Positions 27,169 to 34,932 of a stretch of DNA of 58,787 nt are shown here, one piece after another; within the stretch, counting starts at the first letter, position 1, and every line of letters begins with the position of its first letter. Position numbers and translations under genes: made by a program. Source of the DNA: Methylobacterium sp. UNC378MF (GTDB lineage Bacteria > Pseudomonadota > Alphaproteobacteria > Rhizobiales > Beijerinckiaceae); contig NZ_FMWU01000036.1 of assembly GCF_900103195.1 (NCBI RefSeq), positions 1 through 58,787 of the forward strand. The letters run 5' to 3'. Below the pieces are notes generated by a model that was given only the letters and a program-made list of their open reading frames with translations, made no database searches and had not been told where the DNA came from.

Positions 27169-27693
27169 CTACCGGGGCGCGCCTCCAGTGGCGTCCCCGT
27201 CGTGACCGGGGGGCGGCAGCCTGTTCTTCACGAGGTACTTCACGCCGTGATCGAATGAGGTGTCGTTGTCGCCACGGATGTCGACACTGTAGGCCTGCTC
27301 AGGCGCTTTGGATCGCAGGTCCTTCACATAGACGTTGATGTTGAGGATCAGGTTGGAGACCTTCTGGATCTCCCCAGTGATCGCTACGTCCGCGCCGATC
27401 TTGCGGGCGAAATCATCGGCGCAGCCGCCGCACGCTCGTAGATCCGCCTTGGCGACATCAGCCTTCACGGGAGCGGTCGAGACGATTTCGTAGCGACCGG
27501 TATCCTTGAGTTGCTCGCGCAGAAGATCGCTGATCGGGCCGAGGCGCGCTACGTCGGCTTCTGTCGGCCCTTGCGCCCCAAGATTGGCGAGCTGGAAGTT
27601 GAAGACGGCAGCCTTCGGGGGTTCGGCGCGAGCGCCCTGCACGGTGAGTGGCATCGCGACAGTGGCGAGCATCCAGCAGGCGTAGAGCTTCAT
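27169..27693 (-). CDS. exported DUF2380/DUF3280-type protein
   Basis: 174 residues with a signal peptide (cleaved after GARA, about residue 23). The mature region contains AAVFNFQLANLG, a segment on degrading or comparing activity (SDLLREQLKDTGRYEIV), a CGGC pair and GADVAITGEIQKVSNLILNI. This matches the DUF2380/DUF3280 family of periplasmic proteins, related in fold to lipoprotein or curli-associated assembly factors. The role is unknown. A strong GGAGGGA ribosome-binding site precedes the ATG. Confidence 0.75.
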   Translation of the reverse strand: MKLYACWMLATVAMPLTVQGARAEPPKAAVFNFQLANLGAQGPTEADVARLGPISDLLREQLKDTGRYEIVSTAPVKADVAKADLRACGGCADDFARKIGADVAITGEIQKVSNLILNINVYVKDLRSKAPEQAYSVDIRGDNDTSFDHGVKYLVKNRLPPPGHDGDATGGAPR

Positions 27694-27831
27694 TGTCGTT
27701 CCCTCCGTGATTGATCAGGCAACCCCTGAGCGGTCGCCTTGTCACAGAGGGGGGCTGCCCCGACCGGCGAGCCCGTTCGGAATGTCGGTCGGTCCAAGCC
27801 GAGATTGGACGGACCGGCACTCCCCAATGTT

Positions 27832-28275
27832 CTAAGTGAGGTTCAGACCCCCATCCGAAAGCAGGATCTCTCCGGTAAGGTAATCCGATGCCGCGAGGAG
27901 AGCGACGGCTTGCGCGATGTCCTCCGGTTTGGCAGCCCGGCGCATGGGCGATCGCTCCTTCCCGAGCGTCTGAGCGGCGGTCCAATCCGCCGTTAGGGGT
28001 GTGTCTACTAACCCAGGGGCGACGGCATTTACCCGGATGTCCGGGGCCAGTGATACGGCCAGCAGACAGGTCATGTGGTTCAGGGCCGCCTTCGACGCGG
28101 CATAAGGGATTGATGCGCCCTTAGGTCTGACTCCAGCATGTGAACTGACGTTGACGACACAGGCTGGACGACCTCGCCGGGCGGCATCCCTCAGAGCGGT
28201 TTCAGCTTCTGCCACGAGGCGGAACGGCGCCACCACGTTGACCTCGTGCAACTCGTGCCAGACAGCAGGCGATGC
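27832..28275 (-). pseudogene. SDR oxidoreductase, 5'-truncated
   Basis: The C-terminal two-thirds of a short-chain dehydrogenase: WHELHEVNVVAPFRLV, catalytic YAASKAALNHM, NAVAPGLVDTPLT and YLTGEILLSDGG. The N-terminal Rossmann glycine motif and NNAG motif are missing. Upstream codons read unrelated sequence and run into the 3' end of the phasin-like gene at 28281. A TTG at 28251 could start a shortened product, but without cofactor-binding sequence it would be inactive. Confidence 0.8.
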
Positions 28276-28280
28276 GCTCT

Positions 28281-28541
28281 TCAGGTCGGTATGGGGCAGG
28301 TAGCAGTAAGGCGCTTCGTATTCGCAGCAACGTGCTCTCGGTAGCGGGCAATAACCACGTCAGCAGAGCCTCCCTTCATCAAGGTGCCTGAGGCCTCGAC
28401 GAAGGCGCTGATCTTCTCGCTGACCATCCTTTGTGCCTCCAGTCGCCCTTCAACGCCGCCCCAGGCGAGTTTCACAAGGCGCAGTTCGACGACCTTTTGC
28501 GCCTCAAGAGCGAGTAAGGTAACGGCAAATGGGTTGTACAT
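28281..28541 (-). CDS. small phasin-like protein
   Basis: 86 residues from the ATG at 28541, which has a GGAG ribosome-binding site. The sequence is amphipathic and helical (VTLLALEAQKVVELRLVKLA ... EKISAFVEASGTLMKGGSAD), resembling short phasin-type proteins that coat polyhydroxyalkanoate granules. A larger phasin gene lies directly upstream on the same strand. The 3' end abuts the truncated SDR, so the C-terminus may be altered. Confidence 0.6.
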   Translation of the reverse strand: MYNPFAVTLLALEAQKVVELRLVKLAWGGVEGRLEAQRMVSEKISAFVEASGTLMKGGSADVVIARYREHVAANTKRLTATCPIPT

Positions 28542-28590
28542 CGCGCACTCCATGCCACACCGTGTTAGAACCAATGTGGCTGAGACAAAC

Positions 28591-28616
28591 AAAAAGGGCG
28601 GCCAAAGCGACCGCCC
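28591..28616 (-). terminator. Rho-independent terminator of phasin gene
   Basis: On the minus strand, GGGCGGTCG ... GGCCGCCC forms a GC stem followed by TTTTT. It lies 53 nt downstream of the phasin stop codon and just upstream of the phasin-like gene. Confidence 0.8.
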
Positions 28617-28668
28617 ACGTGTTCATTGTGAGATCGAGGAGTATTGCTCGACCTCGAGGTCCGGCGCC

Positions 28669-29271
28669 TCAGCGCGGACCAGCGGATCCCTGCTGCGTGA
28701 GGCCGGAGAAGGTCTTGCTGGCCTCCTCCATGGCGCGCACCGAGGTCTCGGTGATGGCTTTGCAATCCTGAACCATGGACTGCAGCCCCTCACGGACGAG
28801 ATCGCTCTGGACCACGGAGTACTCCTGCACCGATCTAGCGCGAGCCAGCTTGTTCATGCCGTCGAGGTTGCGCTGCCACTGCTTCTGGCTCAGCTCAAGC
28901 CAGATCCGTGAGGTGTCTTGGAAGGCCTGGGTAAGCACGGTCCCGCAGCGAGCGACTGCTTCCATGTTCTGCTTGGACTTTTGAGCCAAGCGCTCGCTAC
29001 CCTCGCCTGTGTAGCCAAGGGTGCGGGAGAAGCGATCCGTGGCTTCGCGCGCTTGATGGGACGCCGTCTCGACGCCCCTCTGCACGAATTGCTTGGTGTT
29101 CTCCGCGGCGCGTTCGTTGAGATCGACGATCTTGTTCACACCCTCGCGCGCGGCATCGGTGAACTGTGCGCTCTGCTCGGTAGATTTATTGATGTTGGCC
29201 TTCAGGGCGTCGGCGGCCTTGTCAGTCTGATTGTCTTGCTTGTTCTGAGCGGCGTTATGAACGTTTGTCAT
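28669..29271 (-). CDS. phasin family protein
   Basis: 200 residues. The N-terminal part is hydrophilic and Asn/Gln-rich. The phasin domain follows, with repeated amphipathic helices (DLNERAAENTKQFVQRGVET ... LARARSVQEYSVVQSDLVRE). Phasins coat PHB granules and also act as stress proteins in Methylobacterium-type organisms. The 5' region is very AT-rich (29272-29470) and should carry its promoter. It is followed by a terminator. Confidence 0.85.
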   Translation of the reverse strand: MTNVHNAAQNKQDNQTDKAADALKANINKSTEQSAQFTDAAREGVNKIVDLNERAAENTKQFVQRGVETASHQAREATDRFSRTLGYTGEGSERLAQKSKQNMEAVARCGTVLTQAFQDTSRIWLELSQKQWQRNLDGMNKLARARSVQEYSVVQSDLVREGLQSMVQDCKAITETSVRAMEEASKTFSGLTQQGSAGPR

Positions 29272-29722
29272 CGTGTTTCCCTACCTTATATTTAACAAAA
29301 TTGTTTCTTATACAAAATTCAGAGATAAATCAGCTCGATAATTCTGATTATTTCTTCTGCCTGTTGCACTGCACCTAAATCGTGCATCCGATCATATAAT
29401 CAAGACCTGAGATATGGATTTGGTCCGATAAAATTTTGTAGATTTTATGAAAACGAGCTATTTAGATGATTAAGTCACTCGTTGCGTTGCACAATAAAAT
29501 TTTCGCAGAACGCGACCGAATTCGCGCGAAAGGCTCGGCCCCAGTCTCGCCGCTCTTCATCCTGAGCGCCGTGCCCGAAATTGCACGGTCAAGCCTACGA
29601 CCCATTTGGTGCGGTTCGCAGACTAGTTCTCTGCACCTCGCCGGTGATGCCTCGGCTGGGCAGCCGCTTGAGGGGCGAGGAGACGGGGGAACTGGAGACC
29701 GCAAAGCACCGGCTCACGGCCG
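29272..29722. other. AT-rich intergenic region upstream of phasin gene
   Basis: 29280-29470 is strongly AT-rich with TATA-like stretches, in contrast to the GC-rich surroundings. It probably contains the phasin promoter. No gene was recognised; the frame opening at 29466 on the plus strand has no protein features. Confidence 0.4.
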
Positions 29723-29935
29723 CTATAGGCGATGTGATGCGATCCAGTTGGGCGCCAAAACGTCTCCGGCGTCCGTGATGATCCAGGGCTGTGCCTCGCC
29801 AGCATCCATTGCTTCAACCGCGGCGACGAGCGCTGCGCGTAAGGTCGAGAAGTGGCGTCCCTTCGCGGTGTGCGCAGGGTTGCGGCTGGACCAGAGGGTG
29901 AGTTCAGCGGGCTTGTTGAGGTCGGACGGTGTCAT
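29723..29935 (-). CDS. small hypothetical protein
   Basis: 70 residues with a CGGAG ribosome-binding site before the ATG. It contains LWSSRNPAHTAKGRHFSTLR, then AALVAAVEA and PWIITDAGDVLAPNWI. Composition is protein-like and third positions are GC-rich. No family name can be given. Confidence 0.6.
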   Translation of the reverse strand: MTPSDLNKPAELTLWSSRNPAHTAKGRHFSTLRAALVAAVEAMDAGEAQPWIITDAGDVLAPNWIASHRL

Positions 29936-30270
29936 GGATGCACTCCGCTCGATGAGCGGGAGGCCTGTGTTGAGCGTGTCAAGGGCGGGCTACGGCCTGC
30001 AGGAAAAGGCGCCCAGCCTACCGCGCGGTCATGTACGCGCGTGGCTTACAAGAAATGGGTGTAAGCGGCTGAAACCTCAAGCCGTCTTGGGCTGCGGTCG
30101 GAGCACGCGCACTTCGACCATCTGCCCAGTCAAGGGATTAGGGTTCAGCATGACGGCCAGTCTTTGGTGGGTGTACCAGTAGAACGTCGGCTCATGGCAG
30201 CGAGATCAAGCCCTCCCGTGCAATTTCGGACAGTTGGTGAATACTTATTTTGCCCTGGCTTCTGGCTAGA
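29936..30270. other. gene-free stretch
   Basis: No supported gene. A short minus-strand frame near 30087-30180 (ending MVEVRVLRPQPKTA) looks protein-like but has no good start codon, so it was not called. Confidence 0.3.
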
Positions 30271-30486
30271 TCAGCGCCGCAGCGCTCCAATCCAGGCTTT
30301 GACCGGACCCACAACGAACGCCATGTACGCCGCCCACGTCCGCGCCCAGCCACCCATGGGCAGATCGGCATCTGGCCGCGGCGCCATCAGCGCCGCCAGG
30401 TAGGCGTCCTCGTGCGGCTTATACTCGTCCAAAGCGTTCCGCTCGCGGCCGGGCTTGCTCATGTGCATCGGCTGTTCGGAGTGCAT
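30271..30486 (-). CDS. small hypothetical protein
   Basis: 71 residues from the ATG at 30486; in-frame ATGs at 30468 and 30462 are equally possible. The core YKPHEDAYLAALMAPRPDAD and the C-terminal AAYMAFVVGPVKAWIGALRR have strong GC-rich third positions, supporting real coding. The hydrophobic C-terminal stretch could be an amphipathic or membrane-associated helix. Confidence 0.5.
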   Translation of the reverse strand: MHSEQPMHMSKPGRERNALDEYKPHEDAYLAALMAPRPDADLPMGGWARTWAAYMAFVVGPVKAWIGALRR

Positions 30487-30501
30487 GAGACCGCCGGCAT
30501 C

Positions 30502-30651
30502 GTGCGGGTCGACGCCTGCGGGGCTCTGGTGCTGCCGATCACCGGCCCGGTCCGAGCGATCACGGCCACCGAGATCGCGTTCGGTCACCTCACCCACCGG
30601 GAGAAGCCCGGTCAGCCCCAGGGTATCCCGTGGTGGGAGTTCGGCCGGTGA
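30502..30651 (+). CDS. very small hypothetical protein
   Basis: About 49 residues from the GTG at 30502 (an alternative GTG lies at 30481). GALVLPITGPVRAITATEIA and THREKPGQPQGIPWWEFG look like natural protein with GC-rich third positions. Its stop overlaps the start of the following frame as GTGA, suggesting coupled translation. Confidence 0.4.
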   Translation: MRVDACGALVLPITGPVRAITATEIAFGHLTHREKPGQPQGIPWWEFGR

Positions 30652-31391
30652 TCGCCGCCCGTGACGCCTGGGGGCTGTTCCGCCCCGATCTCGATGAGGT
30701 CGAGCACCGGGCTCGCCTTCGCTGCCTGTGTGCTGTCGTCCACCTCCTGGGTGGTCACACGGAGTGGCGGTGGAGAGCCGCAGCCGAGGCGCTGCCTGCT
30801 AGGCTAAATACCCACGCTCGCCGCGCCCGCTTCGGCTGCCTGTCTCACGGTAGATCCGTTCCGAAGCGCCATGGCTATCGCGGTCGACGTGGTGTCGACG
30901 GCAAGTGCGCGATCCTCTCCGTGGTCGTAGGGGCTATTTTTACCCGAACCCAGCCTTGCGTGAAAGTTGTCTGGGAAGCTCCTATCCATCCGCGTCCTCA
31001 GCATATTTGTGGCGTCATGATAGTCGTCTTCGAAATTCCTGGCCTTTGCTGCGGTTTCGCCTACGTAAACACCTGCCTCTTTCTCTTTAGCCATGGCGCT
31101 GCTTCTTCGCTCATATTCGCTGCCAAGAAAGAATTGGACAATCTTGGAGATCAGCCAACTGATGATGTTCATTGGGGTATCCTGAGCGAGCAGCGGTGGA
31201 TGCGCCCTGCCGTAGAAGACAACGCATCCCGCCGGGCTTCGGACCCCAAGGCGCTGTCATTCCCTGCGAAGCTGCGCGCCCGGCGCAGGGCCCTGCGGGC
31301 GACCGCACGCCTGCTGATCAGCCCTCGCGGCGCTGAATTTTGTCAGTGGCTCGCAAAAGCCGAGACCGCCCTCACCCGACCCGCAGCCTGA
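30648..31391 (+). CDS. hypothetical protein, probably only the first 50 codons genuine
   Basis: The frame starts with a GTG overlapping the previous stop (GTGA). The first 50 or so residues (ARDAWGLFRPDLDEVEHRAR, then HLLGGHTEWRWRAAAEALP) look like real protein. After about 30800 the frame runs antisense to the minus-strand gene at 30804-31172 and no longer looks protein-like. It may be a 3'-truncated gene whose frame happens to stay open. Confidence 0.3.
   Translation: MIAARDAWGLFRPDLDEVEHRARLRCLCAVVHLLGGHTEWRWRAAAEALPARLNTHARRARFGCLSHGRSVPKRHGYRGRRGVDGKCAILSVVVGAIFTRTQPCVKVVWEAPIHPRPQHICGVMIVVFEIPGLCCGFAYVNTCLFLFSHGAASSLIFAAKKELDNLGDQPTDDVHWGILSEQRWMRPAVEDNASRRASDPKALSFPAKLRARRRALRATARLLISPRGAEFCQWLAKAETALTRPAA
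30804..31172 (-). CDS. hypothetical protein with hydrophobic N-terminus
   Basis: 122 residues with an AGGA ribosome-binding site. The N-terminus (IISWLISKIVQFFLG) is a short hydrophobic or amphipathic helix that may anchor the protein to the membrane without cleavage. The rest is charged and soluble (RNFEDDYHDATNMLRTRMDR). Codon use is more AT-rich than in the core genes, consistent with acquired DNA. No family recognised. Confidence 0.55.
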   Translation of the reverse strand: MNIISWLISKIVQFFLGSEYERRSSAMAKEKEAGVYVGETAAKARNFEDDYHDATNMLRTRMDRSFPDNFHARLGSGKNSPYDHGEDRALAVDTTSTAIAMALRNGSTVRQAAEAGAASVGI

Positions 31392-31559
31392 GAGGAACCG
31401 ATACGCAACGCGGCCCATCGGCACGATGCCTGGACCCGATTGATCGTCGGTTTCGGATGGCCGACCGCGGCTGTCCCGTCCTGGGTCTGCGCGCATCCGA
31501 GCGCAGCGGAAAGCGGCGGATGATCTCCGCCCCTTCCTTACACGTCGTTGCCTTTCATG
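31173..31559. other. gene-free stretch beside IS6 fragment
   Basis: No gene supported. The frame continuing from the IS6 fragment loses homology at about 31560 and this DNA may be unrelated insertion flank. Confidence 0.3.
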
Positions 31560-32093
31560 GTGCTTGGTCACGTAGTGGATCGGTGCACGAGGTAGCAGGC
31601 CCGCTTGGCGTGTCGTAACGATGGCGGACGGGTAAGGTCCAGCGCCATCCGTGCCGATGCGATCTGGGGCGAGCAGCGGCTGATCCTGGAGCATCTTGCG
31701 GAAGAACCGCTTGGCGGCGTCGAGATCCCGGTTGGCGGTGAGTAGGAAGTCGACCGCGGCGCCGTGCTTGTCGATGGCGCGGTACAGGTAGCGCCACTCG
31801 CCGCGGACCTTGACGTAGGTTTCGTCGATCCGGACCGATCCGCAGTGCGGCCGACGGAACTGCCGCAGGCGCTTCTCGATCAGCGGCGCGTAGGCCAGTA
31901 CCCAGCGGTTCAGGGTGGAGTGGTCGACCTCCAGACCACGTTCCAGGAACAGCTCCTCGATGTCGCGATAGCTGAGCGGGTAGCGCAGCTACCAAGAGAC
32001 CGCCTGCACGATCAGCGCCGCCTCAAAGTGCCGGCCCCGGAAGTCGGCCTTGGCGCGCTGCTTGAGCTTGGCGGCGATGGCAGGCAAGATCAT
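31560..32093 (-). pseudogene. IS6-family transposase, N-terminal part with premature stop
   Basis: From the ATG at 32093 the protein reads RGRHFEAALIVQAVSW, then an in-frame TAG near 31989, then LRYPLSYRDIEELFLERGLE and VRIDETYVKVRGEWRYLYRA (first catalytic Asp) and IGTDGAGPYP (second Asp). Homology ends after IHYVTKH, before the catalytic Glu. It is inactive because of the nonsense codon and the missing end. The C-terminal end of such a transposase is found at 25352-25530 on the same strand. Confidence 0.85.
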
Positions 32094-32329
32094 GGGCCGG
32101 CTCCGAAGGCGAAGCGGCAAGCTCAGCGGGTATGCCTAACGAGCCGTGAACCTCAGCTCATTCGCGTTTGCGACAGGCCCCACGTGCGCATATCCGACCC
32201 GGTCGTAGGCCTCACCCTCACCGGCAGCCTGGAAGAGGGCCTTCCTAGGGCGAACACGGGGTCCCAAGGGGCCACGGAGGCACCACGCCGCTCCGTAAAC
32301 TGCTCTTATGCGCATGGTCGATCGAAGCC

Positions 32330-32410
32330 GGTAGTATCCGCTTACGGAATGTCGCTTCAGCCAGCTGAATGGCCAGGTTGGGCGCCAAGCGGAATGTCGG
32401 TTTTCGGGCG
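32330..32410 (-). repeat. dispersed repeat, family 2, copy D
   Basis: Read on the minus strand it gives CCGACATTCCGCTTGGCGCC, then CATTCAGCTGGCTGAAGCGA and CATTCCGTAAGCGGATACTA. It links the other family 2 copies: its first half matches 13955-14065 and 38478-38565, and its second half matches 1861-1935. Confidence 0.6.
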
Positions 32411-32524
32411 GCAACCCAATGACGGCTCACCACCCCGAGCCGAAATTTCCGGGCGGCCGACGAGTGTCCGCTTCTGGGGAGCATCGATGTTCGTCCGTAC
32501 GGCCGCCATGGGTCGTTAGGAGGC

Positions 32525-32672
32525 TGTCCGCTTTCCCTGCGGCTACTCTCAGAAGCGGACCGGCGGCTTTCGGCCAGCGCCGGTCAAGTCAGCGGGCGCC
32601 TCTGAACGGCTGGGATGGGTGGATTTCCGCCGATCTGCTTCTGCGCGACACGGGCATCCGAGCGGACATCTT
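32525..32672 (+). repeat. dispersed repeat, family 1, copy C
   Basis: TGTCCGCTTTCCCTGCGGCT, AGAAGCGGACCGGCGGCTTT followed by CGGCCAG, GGGATGGGTGGATTTCCGCC and a closing GAGCGGACATCTT. It is the best-preserved family 1 copy and ends 18 bp before the truncated ccdA-like gene. Nothing else is recognised in 32094-32689. Confidence 0.65.
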
Positions 32673-32689
32673 CCCGACGACCTAGCCCG

Positions 32690-33127
32690 TCAGAGACGGG
32701 TAGTCAGGTTCGTCAACCAGTCTGGCGAGGCGTTGACTAGGACGGTCTCGGCGGCCTTGTCGTACTCCGTGGCGATCATCAGGCCGGTGGCCACGAGGAT
32801 GGCGCCCAGGGCGACCTTCAGCCTCTTGCCGAGCCCCATCATCTGGTCGCGCCAGCGCATCAGCATCTCGCGGGACAGCGTCCCGAAAACGAGAAGTGGC
32901 AGAGCCGCACCTAGGCCGAACAGGAGCATCGTCAGAGCGACGGTGACGAGGTCGCGCCCCTGCGAGGCCAACAGCGAGGCCGCCCCGAGGGTCGGGCCGA
33001 CGCAGGGAGACCACACCGCCCCGAGCAGCAGCCCGACCCCGGATTGGCCGGCGAGCCCGGCGGTCGAGAAGCCGCCGAACCGGCTCTCGGTCCAGTTGCC
33101 CACCGGGCCGGCGGCGACGGCGAGCCA
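32690..33127 (-). pseudogene. CcdA-like cytochrome c biogenesis protein, 5'-truncated
   Basis: About 145 codons match the C-terminal part of CcdA/DsbD-type membrane proteins, which pass reductant across the inner membrane. Diagnostic is GLLLGAVWSPCVGPTLGAAS, with a conserved cysteine, and several hydrophobic helices follow. The N-terminal helices and the first cysteine segment are missing. Homology starts at LAVAAGPVGNW, close to the start of the divergent PrtN-like gene, so the 5' end was probably lost in a rearrangement. Confidence 0.8.
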
Positions 33128-33149
33128 GGTAACCCTCGCGGAGAACGCC

Positions 33150-33431
33150 ATGAACACCGCCTTCATCCTCATGGCGCAGTACGGCGCCAAGGCCGTCATC
33201 CCGGTCGAGGACGTGTGCCATGACTACTTCCGGCACCTGACCCCTGCGAACCTCGTGCGGAAGGTGTCAGCCGGCGAGCTGGCGCTGCCGCTGGTTCGGA
33301 TGGATGTCGGGCCGAAGTGCGCCAAGAGCGTCGCCTTGGTGGATCTGGCAGCCTACCTCGACCGGCAGATGGAGGCCGCTCGCAAGGAATGCTGTCACCT
33401 CTGTGGACCTCCGCCTCGGTCGCCGCGTTGA
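33150..33431 (+). CDS. PrtN-like pyocin-activator protein
   Basis: 93 residues. FILMAQYGAKAVIPVEDVCH, DYFRHLTPANLVRKVSAGEL and LPLVRMDVG are the signature of the PrtN family. In Pseudomonas, PrtN activates pyocin genes; elsewhere relatives are small phage-type regulators. A GGAG ribosome-binding site precedes the ATG. No bacteriocin or tail genes are present, so here it is an orphan, probably a phage or island remnant. A C-terminal CCHLCG motif is unusual. Confidence 0.8.
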   Translation: MNTAFILMAQYGAKAVIPVEDVCHDYFRHLTPANLVRKVSAGELALPLVRMDVGPKCAKSVALVDLAAYLDRQMEAARKECCHLCGPPPRSPR

Positions 33432-33454
33432 TTGACATGTGTTCGGAGTTTCCT

Positions 33455-33703
33455 ATGACCCTGCCCGACCCCACCCGTTTAGCTCTTACGGAAGCCGCTC
33501 TCGCATCAGCGGATCGGCTTTGGCGTGAGGAGATGCGCCGGATCTACGGGCCGGATGGGGTGCTAACCTATGGGTACGCGCCGGAAGGGCAGGGCGGCCT
33601 CGGTACGTCGCTGCGGCAAAGCTACGAGGCCCGGCGTGTCGCTGTCGCACTCTGGCGCAATGAACGCCATCACCACCGGAACAAGGCGGTAACACCATGC
33701 TGA
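33455..33703 (+). CDS. small hypothetical protein
   Basis: 82 residues from the ATG at 33455, which has a GGAG ribosome-binding site. It is soluble and helical (LALTEAALASADRLWREEMR). It overlaps the next small membrane-protein frame by 7 nt, suggesting an operon with 33150 to 33976. No family recognised. Confidence 0.55.
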   Translation: MTLPDPTRLALTEAALASADRLWREEMRRIYGPDGVLTYGYAPEGQGGLGTSLRQSYEARRVAVALWRNERHHHRNKAVTPC

Positions 33704-33783
33704 CTGGTAGCCTGCTGTGGCTTTTAGGCGTGCCGATCCCTGTCCTGATCCTGATCTGGTTCTTCTTCCTGCGAGGACGATAG
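33697..33783 (+). CDS. 28-residue single-pass membrane peptide
   Basis: ATG at 33697, overlapping the previous gene by 7 nt. The peptide is MLTGSLLWLLGVPIPVLILI followed by WFFFLRGR: one membrane helix and a positively charged end. Many small stress-related membrane peptides look like this. It is too short for family recognition; support comes from position and composition. Confidence 0.45.
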   Translation: MLTGSLLWLLGVPIPVLILIWFFFLRGR

Positions 33784-33799
33784 GAGAGCGATCAGCATC

Positions 33800-33976
33800 A
33801 TGTCCGAGCATGACAAGCCTGCGGGCGAAAGCGTCCAGCCGCCCACTGTACCGATCCGGGGTGTCAACACTCCGGATCCAACGACCGGTAGCGAGCCCGA
33901 GAGCGAGGATCTCGTCGAGGACGCTAAGCGCAAGCCTGACGATCCGGACAGGGCAGCCAAAGATGGCTTGGCCTAG
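33800..33976 (+). CDS. small acidic hypothetical protein
   Basis: 58 residues from the ATG at 33800. Very hydrophilic and probably disordered (EHDKPAGESVQPPTVPIRGV ... DLVEDAKRKPDDPDRAAKDG). It ends 4 nt inside the end of the convergent WrbA-like gene. The gene is supported by composition and spacing only. Confidence 0.45.
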   Translation: MSEHDKPAGESVQPPTVPIRGVNTPDPTTGSEPESEDLVEDAKRKPDDPDRAAKDGLA

Positions 33977-34629
33977 GTAGCATTCGGCCGGCGACACGGC
34001 ATCTCGCCGGCCGCGATCAGCGCACCGGCGATCGCCACCATCCGCCGCCCTTGATGTTGGGCGGCATCGAGGTCCTCCGACCGTGGCGGCTGGTTCTCCT
34101 TACCGACGATCGTGGATGCGCCGTAGGGTGAGCCCGCCTCCAGCATCGCCTCGTCGGTGTAGCCTGTCGGCAGGATCACCATGCCCAGATGAGACATCGG
34201 AGCGTATAACGACAGCGTAACGACCTCGGAACCGCCGTGCGGCCAGGATGCCGCCGCGAAGGCTCCCCCGACTTTGCCGGCCAGAGCACCCCGCTTCCAC
34301 TGTGGGCCGAGTTGGTCGAGGAAGTTCTTCACCTCGGTCGCCATTGCCCCGAAGTAGCTCGGCGTGCCGAACAGGATCGCGTCCGCCCATTCAGCATCGT
34401 CGTGCGTGGGCGCTTCGTACAGAGCGTTCTGCCGAGCCGCACTCTCGGTCCAGCCGTCGACCTTCGCCATGGCTGCCGTATCGACGACCTCTCGCGCTCT
34501 GCGCACGCGCACATCGGCGCCGGCCTCTCGTGCAGCCTCGGCCGCGGCGATCGCAAGCTTTTCGACGCTGCCACTGCGCGAATAGTAGACGATCAGCAGG
34601 CGTGTCGGATCGGATGTACGGTCAGCCAT
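33973..34629 (-). CDS. WrbA-like flavodoxin-family NAD(P)H:quinone oxidoreductase
   Basis: 218 residues of the flavodoxin fold. The FMN phosphate loop reads YYSRSGSVEKLA, and the later conserved blocks are GTPSYFGAMATEVKNFLDQL and GKVGGAFAAASWPHGGSEV. Such enzymes reduce quinones by two electrons and protect against redox stress. The N-terminus carries a short polar extension. It is followed 9 bp upstream by a small membrane-protein gene on the same strand, so the two probably form an operon. Confidence 0.85.
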   Translation of the reverse strand: MADRTSDPTRLLIVYYSRSGSVEKLAIAAAEAAREAGADVRVRRAREVVDTAAMAKVDGWTESAARQNALYEAPTHDDAEWADAILFGTPSYFGAMATEVKNFLDQLGPQWKRGALAGKVGGAFAAASWPHGGSEVVTLSLYAPMSHLGMVILPTGYTDEAMLEAGSPYGASTIVGKENQPPRSEDLDAAQHQGRRMVAIAGALIAAGEMPCRRPNAT

Positions 34630-34638
34630 TGCGCGCCC

Positions 34639-34932
34639 CTACGGATTAGCGCTGCGTGCCGCAGGCTGCGGATAAGACGGGTTGCCACCCGGAACAGCGG
34701 TGCTGTTGGACGGCGAAGTCGCGCTGCCCTGACCGCTCTCAGTTCCCGTGATCTGCTGGCGTGAGGCGCCTTGGCTCTGGCTCGCATAGTCCGGCGGCGA
34801 ACTCGCACCCTGCCACATCATGAGCCCGGCCAGCGCTGCCAGCATCAAACCCACGCTGACGATCAGGACGTAGAGCGCCGGCCTGCCGCGCTTGCCTTGG
34901 CGACCGTCTTGCCCGGAGAGTTGTTCTGCCAC
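34639..34932 (-). CDS. small membrane-anchored protein, GTG start
   Basis: 97 residues. A charged N-terminus (GRQGKRGRPA) precedes one membrane helix (LYVLIVSVGLMLAALAGLMM), then a Ser/Gln/Pro-rich tail (SQGASRQQITGTESGQGS). The topology puts the tail in the periplasm. It is cotranscribed with the WrbA-like gene. Function unknown. Confidence 0.6.
   Translation of the reverse strand: MAEQLSGQDGRQGKRGRPALYVLIVSVGLMLAALAGLMMWQGASSPPDYASQSQGASRQQITGTESGQGSATSPSNSTAVPGGNPSYPQPAARSANP

Noticed and set aside
30087..30180. Short minus-strand peptide frame ending MVEVRVLRPQPKTA
   Set aside because: Looks protein-like but has an upstream stop and no start codon except an internal ATG giving about 24 residues.
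29466..30182. 238-codon plus-strand frame in a gene-poor region
   Set aside because: No ribosome-binding site, no motif, and it overlaps a better supported minus-strand gene at 29723.
32619..33431. 270-codon plus-strand frame ending with the PrtN-like protein
   Set aside because: Its first 177 codons run through repeat DNA and antisense to the ccdA fragment. The PrtN family match starts at the ATG at 33150 with its own ribosome-binding site.
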